This document shows positions 55,160 through 63,231 of a stretch of DNA of 64,000 nucleotides, in pieces. The stretch is from assembly GCA_965218625.1 (NCBI GenBank), contig CBDCLG010000003.1:1-64000 (forward strand). Reading direction: 5' to 3'. Both the position numbers and the translations under genes were made by a program. The stretch's first letter is position 1; the number at the start of each line of letters is the position of its first letter. A model generated the notes under the pieces. It was not told the origin of the DNA. It did not search any database and worked only from the letters and a program-made list of their open reading frames with translations. Source of the DNA: Bin5 sp965218625 (lineage in GTDB: Bacteria > Chloroflexota > Anaerolineae > Caldilineales > Caldilineaceae).

Positions 55160-55696
55160 GGCTCCATCCATTGCCCGCCCATCCCAATGTATGCCGCGTA
55201 ACTCGTCGTTTTGGGCCTGCGACTTGATGCACGTGAGGCTCAATGACGGCACAGAGGTGCGGTTGCTGACCGTCATCGACGAATACGGCAGGGCGTGTCT
55301 GGCGCGGCGGGCTGCCCGCAGCATACGCTCTGCCGATGTGACGGAGGTGCTAGCCGAGTTGATGGTGTTCAGAGGCGTGTCCGACCGTATTGGCTCGGAC
55401 AACGGGCCGGAGTTTGCGGCCCGGGCTGTGCGCGAGTGGCTTGGGCGTGTGGGAGCCAGGACGCTCTGCATCGAGCCCGGTCGCGGTGGAAGAACGGCTG
55501 CATCGAGAGTGTCAACGGGAAGTTGACGGACGAGCTGCTGGACGGGGAGGTCTTCCATGCATTGCTGGAGGTGCGCGTGCTGACGGAGCGGTACAGGCGG
55601 ACTTGCAACCGGGTCAGACCGCACAGCACTCTGGGCTTGCGGCCGCTGGCGCCTGAGGCCCTCTTGCCTGCCCTGTCTCCGTGCTTGTCGGACTAA
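55160..55696 (+). pseudogene. IS3-family transposase (OrfB) remnant
   Basis: Degraded integrase-core gene. First frame reads FWACDLMHVRLNDGTEVRLLTVIDEYGRA (first catalytic Asp) and DRIGSDNGPEFAARAVREWL (second Asp, DNGPEF), then about 55480 the frame shifts and the other frame continues WKNGCIESVNGKLTDELLDGE (E of the DDE triad in IES) and RPHSTLGLRPLAPEALL, the normal OrfB end. The helix-turn-helix N terminus and OrfA are absent. Left boundary is approximate. Direct repeats or inverted ends are not recognisable. Located between the flavin oxidase and the CobW genes. Confidence 0.88.
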
Positions 55697-55779
55697 CATC
55701 GACGGGTGGTAAAAACATCAGGGGCAGGTCAGTTTTCGAACCATCTTCCTATAGTCGTTCTCTCTTTCGCGTATGCGGC

Positions 55780-56994
55780 TTACCGGCGTTTGCGCGTCCA
55801 TTCGGTTTTGGCGGTCTTCTGCGTATCGGCAGCGGGGCGCGTATCCGCGACGATACAGGCTTCCAACTGCGTGCGCAGCGCCTCAACATCCAGCCCACCA
55901 TGCGAGGCGATCATAACAATCTGCGTGCTGGGCGTCCCATCCCCCCATTCATCAGCCAGCGTCAGGCTGGCGCGTTTGCCCACCATTTGCAGAATCATCC
56001 TGTTTTCCGGCATATCATGGAGATGAACTGCACCTTTAGCGCGGTAGATGGTATTGGGCAGTTCCTCGAACATCCCACGTAGTGCTTTCAGCGACAGCGG
56101 TTTGTCCGTCGTCCAACTCCAGGTGCTGAATACCAGCGTATGGTCGGTATGTTCATCGTGGTGACGTCCGGCCTCAGCGTGGTCATGGTGATGCCCGTCA
56201 TCATGATCGTGATCGTGTTCATCATCCACGCCATGCACATGCACATCGCGCTCGGCACGCCGATGCAGGCGTTCCGGTGCATACTTGCCCACACCCAGCA
56301 CCAGTCCCAGCGGCACCCGTCCGTAAGTCGCTTCCAGAATGCGCGCTTCCTGCACATTGCGTCGAACCAGATCGGTTTGGATGTCCACTACGTTGAGAAA
56401 GACCTTTCTAATCTTCATTCTCGGCACAATGCGTCGAATCAGATCGGTTTGGATCTCTTCCAGTACCTCTGCCGTGACCAGATCGACTTTGTTCAGTACC
56501 ACGATGTCCGCGACCGCGATCTGATCCAGCGCCAGCCCGAAGTTTTCTTCATCCAGTGACAGGATCTGATCGGCATCCACGACGACCAGAATGCTGTCGA
56601 GCCGCACCAACGGTTTGGTTTCAGGCATCAGGAAGGTATTGGCGACAGCGATAGGATCGGATACACCGCTGGTCTCGATGATGATGTATTCCGGGGGATC
56701 CTCCCGCCGCAGCAGTTTGAGGGTTTCCTTCAGCAGGTCACCGCGAATCGTGCAGCAGATGCAGCCGTTCGACAGATTGACCGTATCGCCTTCGACACCG
56801 ACGACCAGCTGGGCGTCAATGTTTACCGCGCCAAAGTCGTTCACCAGCGCCGCGATCTTCAGACCGTGATTGCCGTGCAGGATGTGGTTTAGCAGGGTGG
56901 TCTTACCTGCGCCGAGAAAGCCGCTGAGAATCGTCATTGGCACCGGGAAACGATGGTTCTCCATATCAGGTGTCCCGCCTGAATCGCAGTTCAT
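55780..56994 (-). CDS. CobW/COG0523 family metal GTPase with a His-rich loop
   Basis: 404 residues from the ATG at 56994, which overlaps the stop of the upstream CobW gene as ATGA; two later or earlier Met (57024, 56964) are alternatives. Seen: Walker A GFLGAGKTTLLN (about 25-36), the CxCC metal motif in NGCICCTIRGD (about 75-85), ETSGVSDP (about 107), NKVDLV (about 164), then a loop with runs of His and Asp/Glu (VHVHGVDDEHDHDHDDGHHHD, about 255-275). Such proteins load or deliver Zn (or Co) to target metalloproteins. Second of two tandem paralogues. Basic and polar C-terminal tail. The likely role is metal homeostasis together with the ZnuA-like gene. Confidence 0.9.
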   Translation of the reverse strand: MNCDSGGTPDMENHRFPVPMTILSGFLGAGKTTLLNHILHGNHGLKIAALVNDFGAVNIDAQLVVGVEGDTVNLSNGCICCTIRGDLLKETLKLLRREDPPEYIIIETSGVSDPIAVANTFLMPETKPLVRLDSILVVVDADQILSLDEENFGLALDQIAVADIVVLNKVDLVTAEVLEEIQTDLIRRIVPRMKIRKVFLNVVDIQTDLVRRNVQEARILEATYGRVPLGLVLGVGKYAPERLHRRAERDVHVHGVDDEHDHDHDDGHHHDHAEAGRHHDEHTDHTLVFSTWSWTTDKPLSLKALRGMFEELPNTIYRAKGAVHLHDMPENRMILQMVGKRASLTLADEWGDGTPSTQIVMIASHGGLDVEALRTQLEACIVADTRPAADTQKTAKTEWTRKRR

Positions 56995-58082
56995 GATGTG
57001 CTGGGCAGCCGCTGGCGCAGCCATTCATTGACGGTGCGCGTGATATATTCCCCTTCTGATTTCGGGGCATTGACTGCCAGACAGGTTTCCATGCGCCGGT
57101 TCAAACTGTCCCCGTCAACACGCCCCTCTGTACCAATGACGACGAGCTGCGAGTGGGGCGCTGCATTTTCCCAACCATCCTGAGTTAAGGTCAGGCTGGC
57201 GCGTCTGCCTACCACCTGCAAAACCCCTTTTTGACCGGGGGCATCCGCCAGAAAGAAAATCCCTTTTGCGCGATAGATCGTTTCAGGCAGGCGGTTGACC
57301 ATCCGTTGCAAGGCGCGAAATGAGACAGGCTGCAAACTGCGCCAACTCCAGGTGCTCAAAACCAGCGTGTGGTCTGTATGTTGATGGTGATGTTCGTTGT
57401 CCTCATGCTCATGTCCTTCATCTTCGGCATGAACATGAATATCGTGTGGCTGGCGGCTTGTCAAACGCTTGATTTCGAATTGACCCACATCCAACAGCAG
57501 TTCAAGCGGCACGTCTGCTTGGGTTGTTTCGATGATGCGTGCCTGGGGGACGATCTGCCGGATGTAATCCCGCACCGATTGAAGCTGTGCCCCATTCACC
57601 AGGTCGACTTTATTCAGGATGACGATATCCGCCATGCCGACCTGATGGATGGACAGCACCTCATGGCGCTTGTCGAGGCTCAGAATCTGTTCGGCATCCA
57701 TCACGGTCAGGATGCTGTCAATCTGCACGCGCTGGATCGCTCGAAACGTAAGCGCGACTTCGAGTGGATCGGAGACACCACTGGTTTCAACCAGAATATA
57801 TTCGGGTGGCTGCGGACGCTGGATCAGGTCGCGTGTGGCTTTGAGAAAGTCGCCCCGGATGGTGCAGCAGGTGCAGCCGTTGGCAAGGCTGATCGTGTTT
57901 TCTTCCATACCCACACCGAGCTGCGTATCAATATTGATGGCTCCAAAGTCATTCACCAGCACCGCCACGCGCAGACCATGCTCTGCATGAAGAATGCGGT
58001 TGAGCAGCGTGGTTTTCCCAGAACCCAAAAACCCGGTAATGATGGTCACGGGAATGGGTTCGAGATCAGATTTCGGGTTCAA
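56991..58082 (-). CDS. CobW/COG0523 family metal GTPase with a short His-rich loop
   Basis: 363 residues. Seen: Walker A GFLGSGKTTLLNRIL (about 17-31), CxCC in NGCTCCTIRGDF (about 68-79), ETSGVSDPLEVALTF (about 100-114), NKVDLV, and a loop DIHVHAEDEGHEHEDNEHHHQH (about 217-238). Paralogue of the gene directly downstream, with a similar C-terminal domain (ETIYRAKGIFFLADAPGQKGVLQVVG). ATG at 58082 is the first codon of the family pattern. These two and the ZnuA-like gene (58655-59443) are on the same strand. Base composition is visibly lower in G+C than genes further right. Confidence 0.92.
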   Translation of the reverse strand: MNPKSDLEPIPVTIITGFLGSGKTTLLNRILHAEHGLRVAVLVNDFGAINIDTQLGVGMEENTISLANGCTCCTIRGDFLKATRDLIQRPQPPEYILVETSGVSDPLEVALTFRAIQRVQIDSILTVMDAEQILSLDKRHEVLSIHQVGMADIVILNKVDLVNGAQLQSVRDYIRQIVPQARIIETTQADVPLELLLDVGQFEIKRLTSRQPHDIHVHAEDEGHEHEDNEHHHQHTDHTLVLSTWSWRSLQPVSFRALQRMVNRLPETIYRAKGIFFLADAPGQKGVLQVVGRRASLTLTQDGWENAAPHSQLVVIGTEGRVDGDSLNRRMETCLAVNAPKSEGEYITRTVNEWLRQRLPSTS

Positions 58083-58654
58083 AACACACTCGCTTTCATT
58101 TTCATCTTGCTAATCTGATTGATACTCAGCACAGTGAACAGACCAGCGGACATCAGGTCACCGATAGTCGATGACAACCTTCCGGCGCTTGCGAGACCTG
58201 TCAGTGACCTGCCCCCAAAAACTGGTCCAGGTACTATCTTAGTATGGGGCCGCAGAAATGGGGAAAGATGGCCAAGAGGTGACATACGCCAGAGCAGGTG
58301 ATCAACGAGCTCAGAGAGGCTGAGGTGGCGATAGCCGCGGGCAGCGCAGCTCTCATGGGGTCAACCAGGCCGGCGAACTGGCTGGGATGCCAGAGCAGAT
58401 CGATTTCATCCGGGACGTTGAAGGCGCCATGGCCGAAATCGACGCCAGCAACTTCGATAAGTGGCCGCATGTAGTCTGCCTTGGAAGGAAAGAGTGAAAA
58501 GGGAGTGAGGAGCGAAACGCTTCTTACTCCTCACTCCTCACTCCCCATTTCTCTCTGCCGACTCTTCACAGATTGACGCGCCGCAGCTTATGTTGGAAAA
58601 GGAGAGAGCGAAACGAGGCGAGAAACCTCTCTGAATTCACTCTCTACAACCTCC
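58083..58654. other. gene-less stretch of about 570 bases
   Basis: No supported gene on either strand. Holds the leader of the first CobW gene at its left edge and a terminator-like stem at 58497-58530 downstream of the ZnuA-like gene; a second CTCACTCC tract is part of that stem. Confidence 0.4.
58497..58535 (-). terminator. probable terminator of the ZnuA-like gene
   Basis: Imperfect hairpin: GGAGTGAGGAGCG (58502-58514) pairs with CGCTTCTTACTCC through two G-T pairs, loop AAA; on the minus strand it is followed by TTTT (58497-58500). About 110 bases after the ZnuA-like gene's stop. Confidence 0.5.
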
Positions 58655-59443
58655 TTATTCGCTGTCAGGCACGTTGCCGACATCTATGCCATCCATCAGG
58701 GAGGGGTCGCCCCCTAACGTACTGGCCAGCGTCCGCATGTTTTCCACCATCATGCCGATGTAGGTGTGCTCGGGGTCATCGGGCCCGCCGGGCAGACCGT
58801 CGTCCAGCAGAGTGCTTACGGTAACGCCGGTCTCGGAGGCAATCTGGTCGATCACGTCTGCCGGGAAGAGAATTGAGCCAAAGATGGCAGGCACGCCTTC
58901 CTCGCGCAGCTGGTCGATCAGCGCGGCCACCTCCTTGGCAGACGGCCGGGACGTGTCGTTCGGCTGGATGCCGCCGATCACGGTGTAACCGTAGCGGATG
59001 GCAAAGTAGCCGAACGAGTCGTGATAGGTGAGCAGTCTGCGATTCGATTCGGGAATCGTCGCCGTCGCGGCCTGGATGGCTTCATCGAGAGCAACGAGGC
59101 GGGCAGCGTACTCGTTAAAGTTGCTCTCATAGTAGCCCCTGTTGTCGGGATCGTGTTCCGCCAGAGTGACAAAGATCAGGTCGGCCTGCGCCAGTTTCAC
59201 GGCATCGGAGGGCCTGGGCTCGAAGGTATGGGGGGCGGTGCCGGGCGGCATGATGGCATCGAGGTCAATGCGATCGCCACCGATGTTGTAGACGATATTT
59301 GCGAGCGGCAAAACTGAAACGACGACGCGCGGGCGTTCTTCGTCGGTGGGGGCGTCAGTCGTTACAGGCGCGGCTGGTATGCAAGCGGTGAGGAGGAACA
59401 GAGTTGCCAGGAGCGACGCGAGAATCCAAAGCGAGTGAAGCAC
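58655..59443 (-). CDS. ZnuA/TroA-type metal-binding lipoprotein with an internal deletion
   Basis: 262 residues. Signal peptide with lipobox LLTAC (Cys at 21), then the ABC metal-transport binding-protein fold. Seen: VVSVLPLANIVYNIGGDRIDLDAIMPPGTAPHTFEPRPSDAVKLAQADLIFVT (about 45-97; first metal His in H-x-F-E-P), then immediately LAEHDPDNRGYYESN, YHDSFGYFAIRYGYT (about 146-160, third ligand His) and DDGLPGGPDDPEHTYIGMM (about 223-241, acidic ligand). Between VT and LAEHDP the usual ~65-75 residues with the second metal His (DPHxW) are missing, in frame. It may be inactive in metal binding, or the gap may be an assembly error. No ABC ATPase or permease adjacent. Confidence 0.85.
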   Translation of the reverse strand: MLHSLWILASLLATLFLLTACIPAAPVTTDAPTDEERPRVVVSVLPLANIVYNIGGDRIDLDAIMPPGTAPHTFEPRPSDAVKLAQADLIFVTLAEHDPDNRGYYESNFNEYAARLVALDEAIQAATATIPESNRRLLTYHDSFGYFAIRYGYTVIGGIQPNDTSRPSAKEVAALIDQLREEGVPAIFGSILFPADVIDQIASETGVTVSTLLDDGLPGGPDDPEHTYIGMMVENMRTLASTLGGDPSLMDGIDVGNVPDSE

Positions 59444-59474
59444 CAGCGGGAACCCTTTCGCCAGGCTGGTGGCT

Positions 59475-59508
59475 TATGATAGTCATATCTGTTGCAAAAA
59501 TTCGCAAC
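59475..59508 (-). promoter_or_regulatory. two dyads upstream of the ZnuA-like gene, candidate metal-regulator operators
   Basis: Perfect 13-bp palindrome TATGATAGTCATA (59475-59487) and perfect 5-bp arms GTTGC/GCAAC around 8 bases at 59491-59508, 32 and 48 bases upstream of the ATG at 59443. Placement fits a Zur/Fur-type operator. The match to any known Zur box is only in style, not in sequence. Confidence 0.5.
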
Positions 59509-59779
59509 AAGCCACAGTTTAGCACAGGCCGGCGGCGGTGTCGATACCGGTTCCCGTCAACTGCTTGCCCACTTCCAAACTGCACTTGCTGACTGTACCA
59601 TCTTGCCGGCGAGACAGAGAATCTCCAGATGCTGCACAGAACTGCTTCGTCTAGGCGCGTCTCGTGCCGACCGGAGTTACTCCTTTGCTGAAACGTTATT
59701 GGTGTCAACGTGGTCCGTCAACCAGCCGTCGCCGCCAACTGTTTCGGCCAAAGCCTTTGTGTTTTGGACCCGCATTTTG

Positions 59780-59808
59780 TTGGCCATCGGCCTGCTGACC
59801 TGTATGAT
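59780..59808 (+). promoter_or_regulatory. candidate promoter of the microprotein-SDR pair
   Basis: TTGGCC (59780-59785), 17-base spacer, TATGAT (59803-59808). The ATG of the 36-residue frame lies 10 bases after the -10 box. The -35 box is weak, so I place moderate trust in this. The rest of 59509-59779 holds nothing recognisable. Confidence 0.4.
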
Positions 59809-59817
59809 AGGCAGACG

Positions 59818-59928
59818 ATGCCGCACTCGGCCATTCAAGGGCAGTGGCGGCAGTTCTTGCAGGCAGGCATCTGCGGCGGATGCCCCTACTCGACAGAGTG
59901 CCGCCAGGTTTCAGGAGCAGGCTCTTGA
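59818..59928 (+). CDS. 36-residue Cys-rich microprotein overlapping the SDR start
   Basis: Reads MPHSAIQGQWRQFLQAG followed by ICGGCPYSTECRQVSGAGS and TGA. Three Cys in CGGCPYSTEC form a compact CxxCx5C pattern that could bind metal or form a disulfide. Its stop codon overlaps the TTG start of the dehydrogenase (TTGA), so the two are translationally coupled. Possibly a leader or partner peptide. Weak support: no homologue checked, and the size is small. Confidence 0.45.
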   Translation: MPHSAIQGQWRQFLQAGICGGCPYSTECRQVSGAGS

Positions 59929-60869
59929 ACTCCAATTGGAATTACGGCGACATCCCCGATCAATCGGGCCGCGTTGTCCTGGTGACGGGAGCAAATAGCG
60001 GGCTGGGCTATCACACCGCCCGCGGGCTGGCGGCGGCAGGCGCGCGCGTGCTGATGGCGTGCCGCTCGCTTGACAAGGCCGAACGGGCCGCGGCGGAAAT
60101 ACGCCAGCAGCTTCCCGGCGCGCAGCTGACCCTCGTCGAGCTGGACCTGGCCGATCTTGAATCTGTCACACGCTGCGCCGCGACCGTCAACGAGGAGTGC
60201 GAACGGCTGGACATCCTGGTCAACAACGCCGGGCTGTCCGCTTTCTCGCGCCGGGAAACCGCCCAGGGCTTCGAGCTCCAGTTCGGCGTCAACCACCTGG
60301 GCCATTTTGCCCTGACCAGCCGGCTGCTTCCCCTGCTGCTCGATTCAGACGCCGGCCGCGTCGTCAACGTGAGCAGTATCGCGCACAGAAACGCGCGCCT
60401 GGATTTCAACGATCTTCAGGGCAAGGGCGGCTTCAACGCCTACTCGCAGAGCAAATTGGCGAACCTGCTCTTCACTTTCGAGCTGCAGCGGCGTCTTTCC
60501 CGCAGCCGGGCGCCGGCCATCAGCGTCGCCGCGCACCCTGGCCTGTCCTCCACCAGCCTGGTCTCGATGGAGAAGCTGAGGGACGACACCAACATACTTT
60601 TGGCGAGAACCGCAAACCTGGTCGTGCGCTTGCTCATCCCCGTCTTCGGCCAGAACGCAGAACAGGGCGCCTTGCCGCAGCTCTACGCTGCGACCGCGCC
60701 CGGCGTCAACGGCGGCGACTACTTCGGGCCGGCCGGGCGGCAGGAGTATCGCGGCTTTCCCAGGAAGGTAACCGCCCGCGACCACGCTTACGACGAGGAG
60801 GCGGCCGCGCGGCTGTGGCAGATCTCGGCGGAGTTAACTGGAGAACAGTTCACCCAGCTGGAACCCTGA
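59925..60869 (+). CDS. short-chain dehydrogenase/reductase, retinol-dehydrogenase-like
   Basis: 314 residues. NAD(P)-dependent Rossmann oxidoreductase. Seen: VVLVTGANSGLGYHTARGLAAAGARVLMACRS (about 17-48; TGxxxGxG cofactor site), DLADLES, ILVNNAGLS (about 97-105, NNAG), VVNVSSIAHRN (catalytic Ser, about 153) and NAYSQSKLANLLFTFEL (catalytic YxxxK, about 175-190), layout like the retinol dehydrogenase and WW-oxidoreductase group. TTG at 59925 chosen because GGAG lies 7 bases upstream and the family pattern starts soon after; the frame is open to an ATG at 59844. Substrate unknown. Confidence 0.9.
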   Translation: MNSNWNYGDIPDQSGRVVLVTGANSGLGYHTARGLAAAGARVLMACRSLDKAERAAAEIRQQLPGAQLTLVELDLADLESVTRCAATVNEECERLDILVNNAGLSAFSRRETAQGFELQFGVNHLGHFALTSRLLPLLLDSDAGRVVNVSSIAHRNARLDFNDLQGKGGFNAYSQSKLANLLFTFELQRRLSRSRAPAISVAAHPGLSSTSLVSMEKLRDDTNILLARTANLVVRLLIPVFGQNAEQGALPQLYAATAPGVNGGDYFGPAGRQEYRGFPRKVTARDHAYDEEAAARLWQISAELTGEQFTQLEP

Positions 60870-61011
60870 TGGGGGACTCCTGAATTGGGCAGTTTTCGCC
60901 CCACCTGACGTAAGAAAGAGCTTGCCAGGGCAGTTTGGTCGGGCGAAGGACCAGACACAGAAACCGGTTTGCGCCCACTCTCGAAAACCGGTCTAAGAGG
61001 AGAAAGCGAGA

Positions 61012-61512
61012 ATGTCCACCGAAGTCTCACCCAGCTGGCAGCTGTTCATCGAGCAGCACCCGCAGTGCATGAAAGTCCTGCGCCAGCTCAGCGCCAGCGA
61101 CTGGTACGCGGCCGGCGGCTGGACGTCGTTCATCGGTCCCTACCATGCCGGCATCTATATGCAGGTCGCCAAGGGCAGCTGGTTCAACTACGGCCTGGAC
61201 GGGATCCACTTCGAGTTTGGTCTCACCGAGGAGAACCTGGCCGCCAAAACTCTGTCGATCGACCTGCACGTCGGTCACAGGAATCTGTTTGACCGCGAAC
61301 GCTTCAACGCGTTGACCGTCGAACAAATGGAAGAGATCGCCTCGGCCTGGAATGTCGATGGGTTGCGCTTTTCGCGCACGAACCTGTCCGAGAGGCTGAG
61401 CATGCCGGTCCGCTTTACCAAGAGCGGCTTCGGCAAACAGATGGCGGCTGCACTCACCCGGATGAGCCAGCTGGCGCCCGTCATCGATGACGGACTGGCC
61501 CGACTGGAGTAG
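61012..61512 (+). CDS. hypothetical protein
   Basis: 166 residues, soluble, no signal or membrane span. I do not recognise a family. The sequence has an SWQLFIEQHPQCMKVLRQLS helix at the start, then a beta-rich part with GGWTSFIGPYHAGIYMQVAKGSWFNYGLDGIHFEFGL and SIDLHVGHRNLFDRERFNALT, which resembles small ligand-binding barrels without a known catalytic motif. GAGGAG lies 9 bases before the ATG. The HIT-family gene follows 8 bases after its stop on the same strand. Confidence 0.7.
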   Translation: MSTEVSPSWQLFIEQHPQCMKVLRQLSASDWYAAGGWTSFIGPYHAGIYMQVAKGSWFNYGLDGIHFEFGLTEENLAAKTLSIDLHVGHRNLFDRERFNALTVEQMEEIASAWNVDGLRFSRTNLSERLSMPVRFTKSGFGKQMAAALTRMSQLAPVIDDGLARLE

Positions 61513-61519
61513 CCCTGAA

Positions 61520-62004
61520 GTGTACAACCATGCGCCGCCCGGCTATCTTTGCCCTTTCTGCGCTGTCGTCGCAGGTGCGGAGCCCGACTTTTGCTACACG
61601 AAACAGGCCGACGTCGTCCCTGCGAGACAGGCACGGTACCGGCTTCATCTCGTCGCATTGGTGGCCGCGCAATCCGGGCCACGTGATCCTCGTCCCCAAC
61701 GTCCACCACGAAAAATATCTACGAACTTCCCGACGAGTTTGGCGCTGCGCTCTTCGGGGCCAGCCGTCGTATCGCGCTGGCCATGAAGGCGGCATACGGT
61801 TGCGACGGCGTCTCCACGCGTCAACATAACGAACCGGCCGGCAACCAGGACGTCTGGCACTTTCACCTGCACGTCTTTCCCCGCTACGTGGACGACCAGC
61901 TCTACCTTCGCTCGGCAGAGCGAACGCCTACGAGTCCTCCTCAGCGCTTGCCGTACGCTGTAAAACTGAAGCGCGCGCTCGACCGCGCGGATTTCGGAGA
62001 ATAG
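61520..62004 (+). pseudogene. HIT-family (histidine triad) protein with two +1 frameshifts
   Basis: HIT proteins hydrolyse or transfer nucleotide phosphoramidates. Read across three frames: GYLCPFCAVVAGAEPDF (frame from GTG 61520; zinc-type CPFC start), then after one extra C in a CCC near 61617, FISSHWWPRNPGHVILVPNVHHE, then after one extra A in AAAAA near 61715, NIYELPDEFGAALFGASRR and DGVSTRQHNEPAGNQDVWHFHLHVFPR, with the triad HFHLH. All frames are contiguous; both shifts are in homopolymer runs. Either a decaying gene or sequencing errors in the assembly. TAG at 62002; 3 bases separate it from the next gene's GTG at 62008. Confidence 0.85.
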
Positions 62005-62007
62005 CAG

Positions 62008-63160
62008 GTGTCCCTGGCGTTACCGCTTCCCGATCTGGCAAGGGAGTATCTGCTCGACCCGCAGATCATCTACCTGAACCACGGCAGCTTCGGCGCAGTG
62101 CCCGCGGCCGGTGTTCGAGGTCTACCAGCGCTGGCAGCGTGAGTTGGAGGCAAACCCGGTGGCGTTCCTGGGGCGGCGCGCGCCGGACCTCCTGGCGGAG
62201 GCAAGACAGAAGCTGGGCGCGTTCATCAATGCGTCGGGTGACGACCTTGCCTTTGTTCCCAATGTCACCTACGGGATGAACATTGTCGCGCGCGCACTGC
62301 CGCTGGAAGAGGGCGACGAAGTTCTGAGTACCGATCACGAGTACGGCGCCATCGACCGCGCCTGGCGTTTCAAATGCGAAGAGAGCGGCGCCCGGCTGGT
62401 CAGGCGGCATGTCTCGCTGCCGGTCACCGACCCGCAACAGGCCGTTGAGGAAATCTGGGACGGGGTCAACGAGCGCACCAAAGTGATCTCGCTCAGCCAC
62501 ATCACCTCGCCGACCGCTCTGATACTGCCAGTAGAGGAGATCTGCCGCCGCGCCTCGGAGGCGGGGGTCCTGACCGTCATTGACGGCGCGCACGCGCCCG
62601 GGCAGATCGACCTGGACATGCAAACGGTCGGCGCCGACTTTTACTGCGGGAACTGCCACAAGTGGCTCAGCAGCGCGCGCGGCGCCGGCTTTCTCTACGC
62701 CCGCCCCGACCGCCAACATCTGCTGGAGCCGCTCGTCGTCAGCCACGGATGGCGCAGCGAAAATCCCGGGCCGTCGCCTTTCCTGGACAACTTCAACTGG
62801 TCCGGGACGATCGACCCTGCCGCCTATCTCAGTGTCCCCGCAGCCATCGACTTTTGGGAACAGAACGACTGGCCGATGGTGCGTTCGGCCTGTCACCGGC
62901 TACTGGCGGAGTGTGAGGAGCGCATCCTCAACCTTTCCGGTCTGCCGCCCGTCAGCCCGGCGGCAATGTGGGCCCAGATGCGACTGGTGCTCCTACCCAA
63001 GAGCGCCGATACCTACCGGCCTCATTTGGAAGAAAACCGCATCGTCGTGCCCGTGGGACAGCAACGCGGGCACACCGGCATCCGCATCTCGGTGCAGGCG
63101 TACAACAGCCCTTCGGATTTGGAGCGCCTGGTCGACCTGCTTGCGGCCGCCGCGAACTGA
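62008..63160 (+). pseudogene. class V aminotransferase (isopenicillin-N-epimerase-like) with one frameshift
   Basis: PLP-dependent enzyme of the aminotransferase class V group, about 384 codons. GTG start 62008 reads PLPDLAREYLLDPQIIYLNHGSFGAVP (N-terminal substrate and cofactor motif LNHGSFG, about 24-30) then at about 62107 one extra base in CGGCC shifts the frame; the long frame from 62111 continues VFEVYQRWQRELEANP to the end. Downstream: NVTYGMN (about 70), SHITSPTALILPVEEI, DGAHAPGQIDLD (PLP-binding Asp, about 190), GNCHKWLSSARGAGFLY (PLP Lys, about 213). Frame otherwise intact to 63160. Third single-base shift within 500 bases, so an assembly error is possible, and the gene may be functional. 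Confidence 0.85.
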
Positions 63161-63231
63161 AAGGGCGGATTGCGAACGCCGCTCCTCGCACCCGTTGGCG
63201 TTTGTGGCTGGGTCTTCGAAAATGAACTGCG

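Noticed and set aside
59492..59998. 168-residue plus-strand frame across the ZnuA upstream region
   Set aside because: Low-complexity composition and no start signal; the 36-residue frame and SDR explain the right part better.
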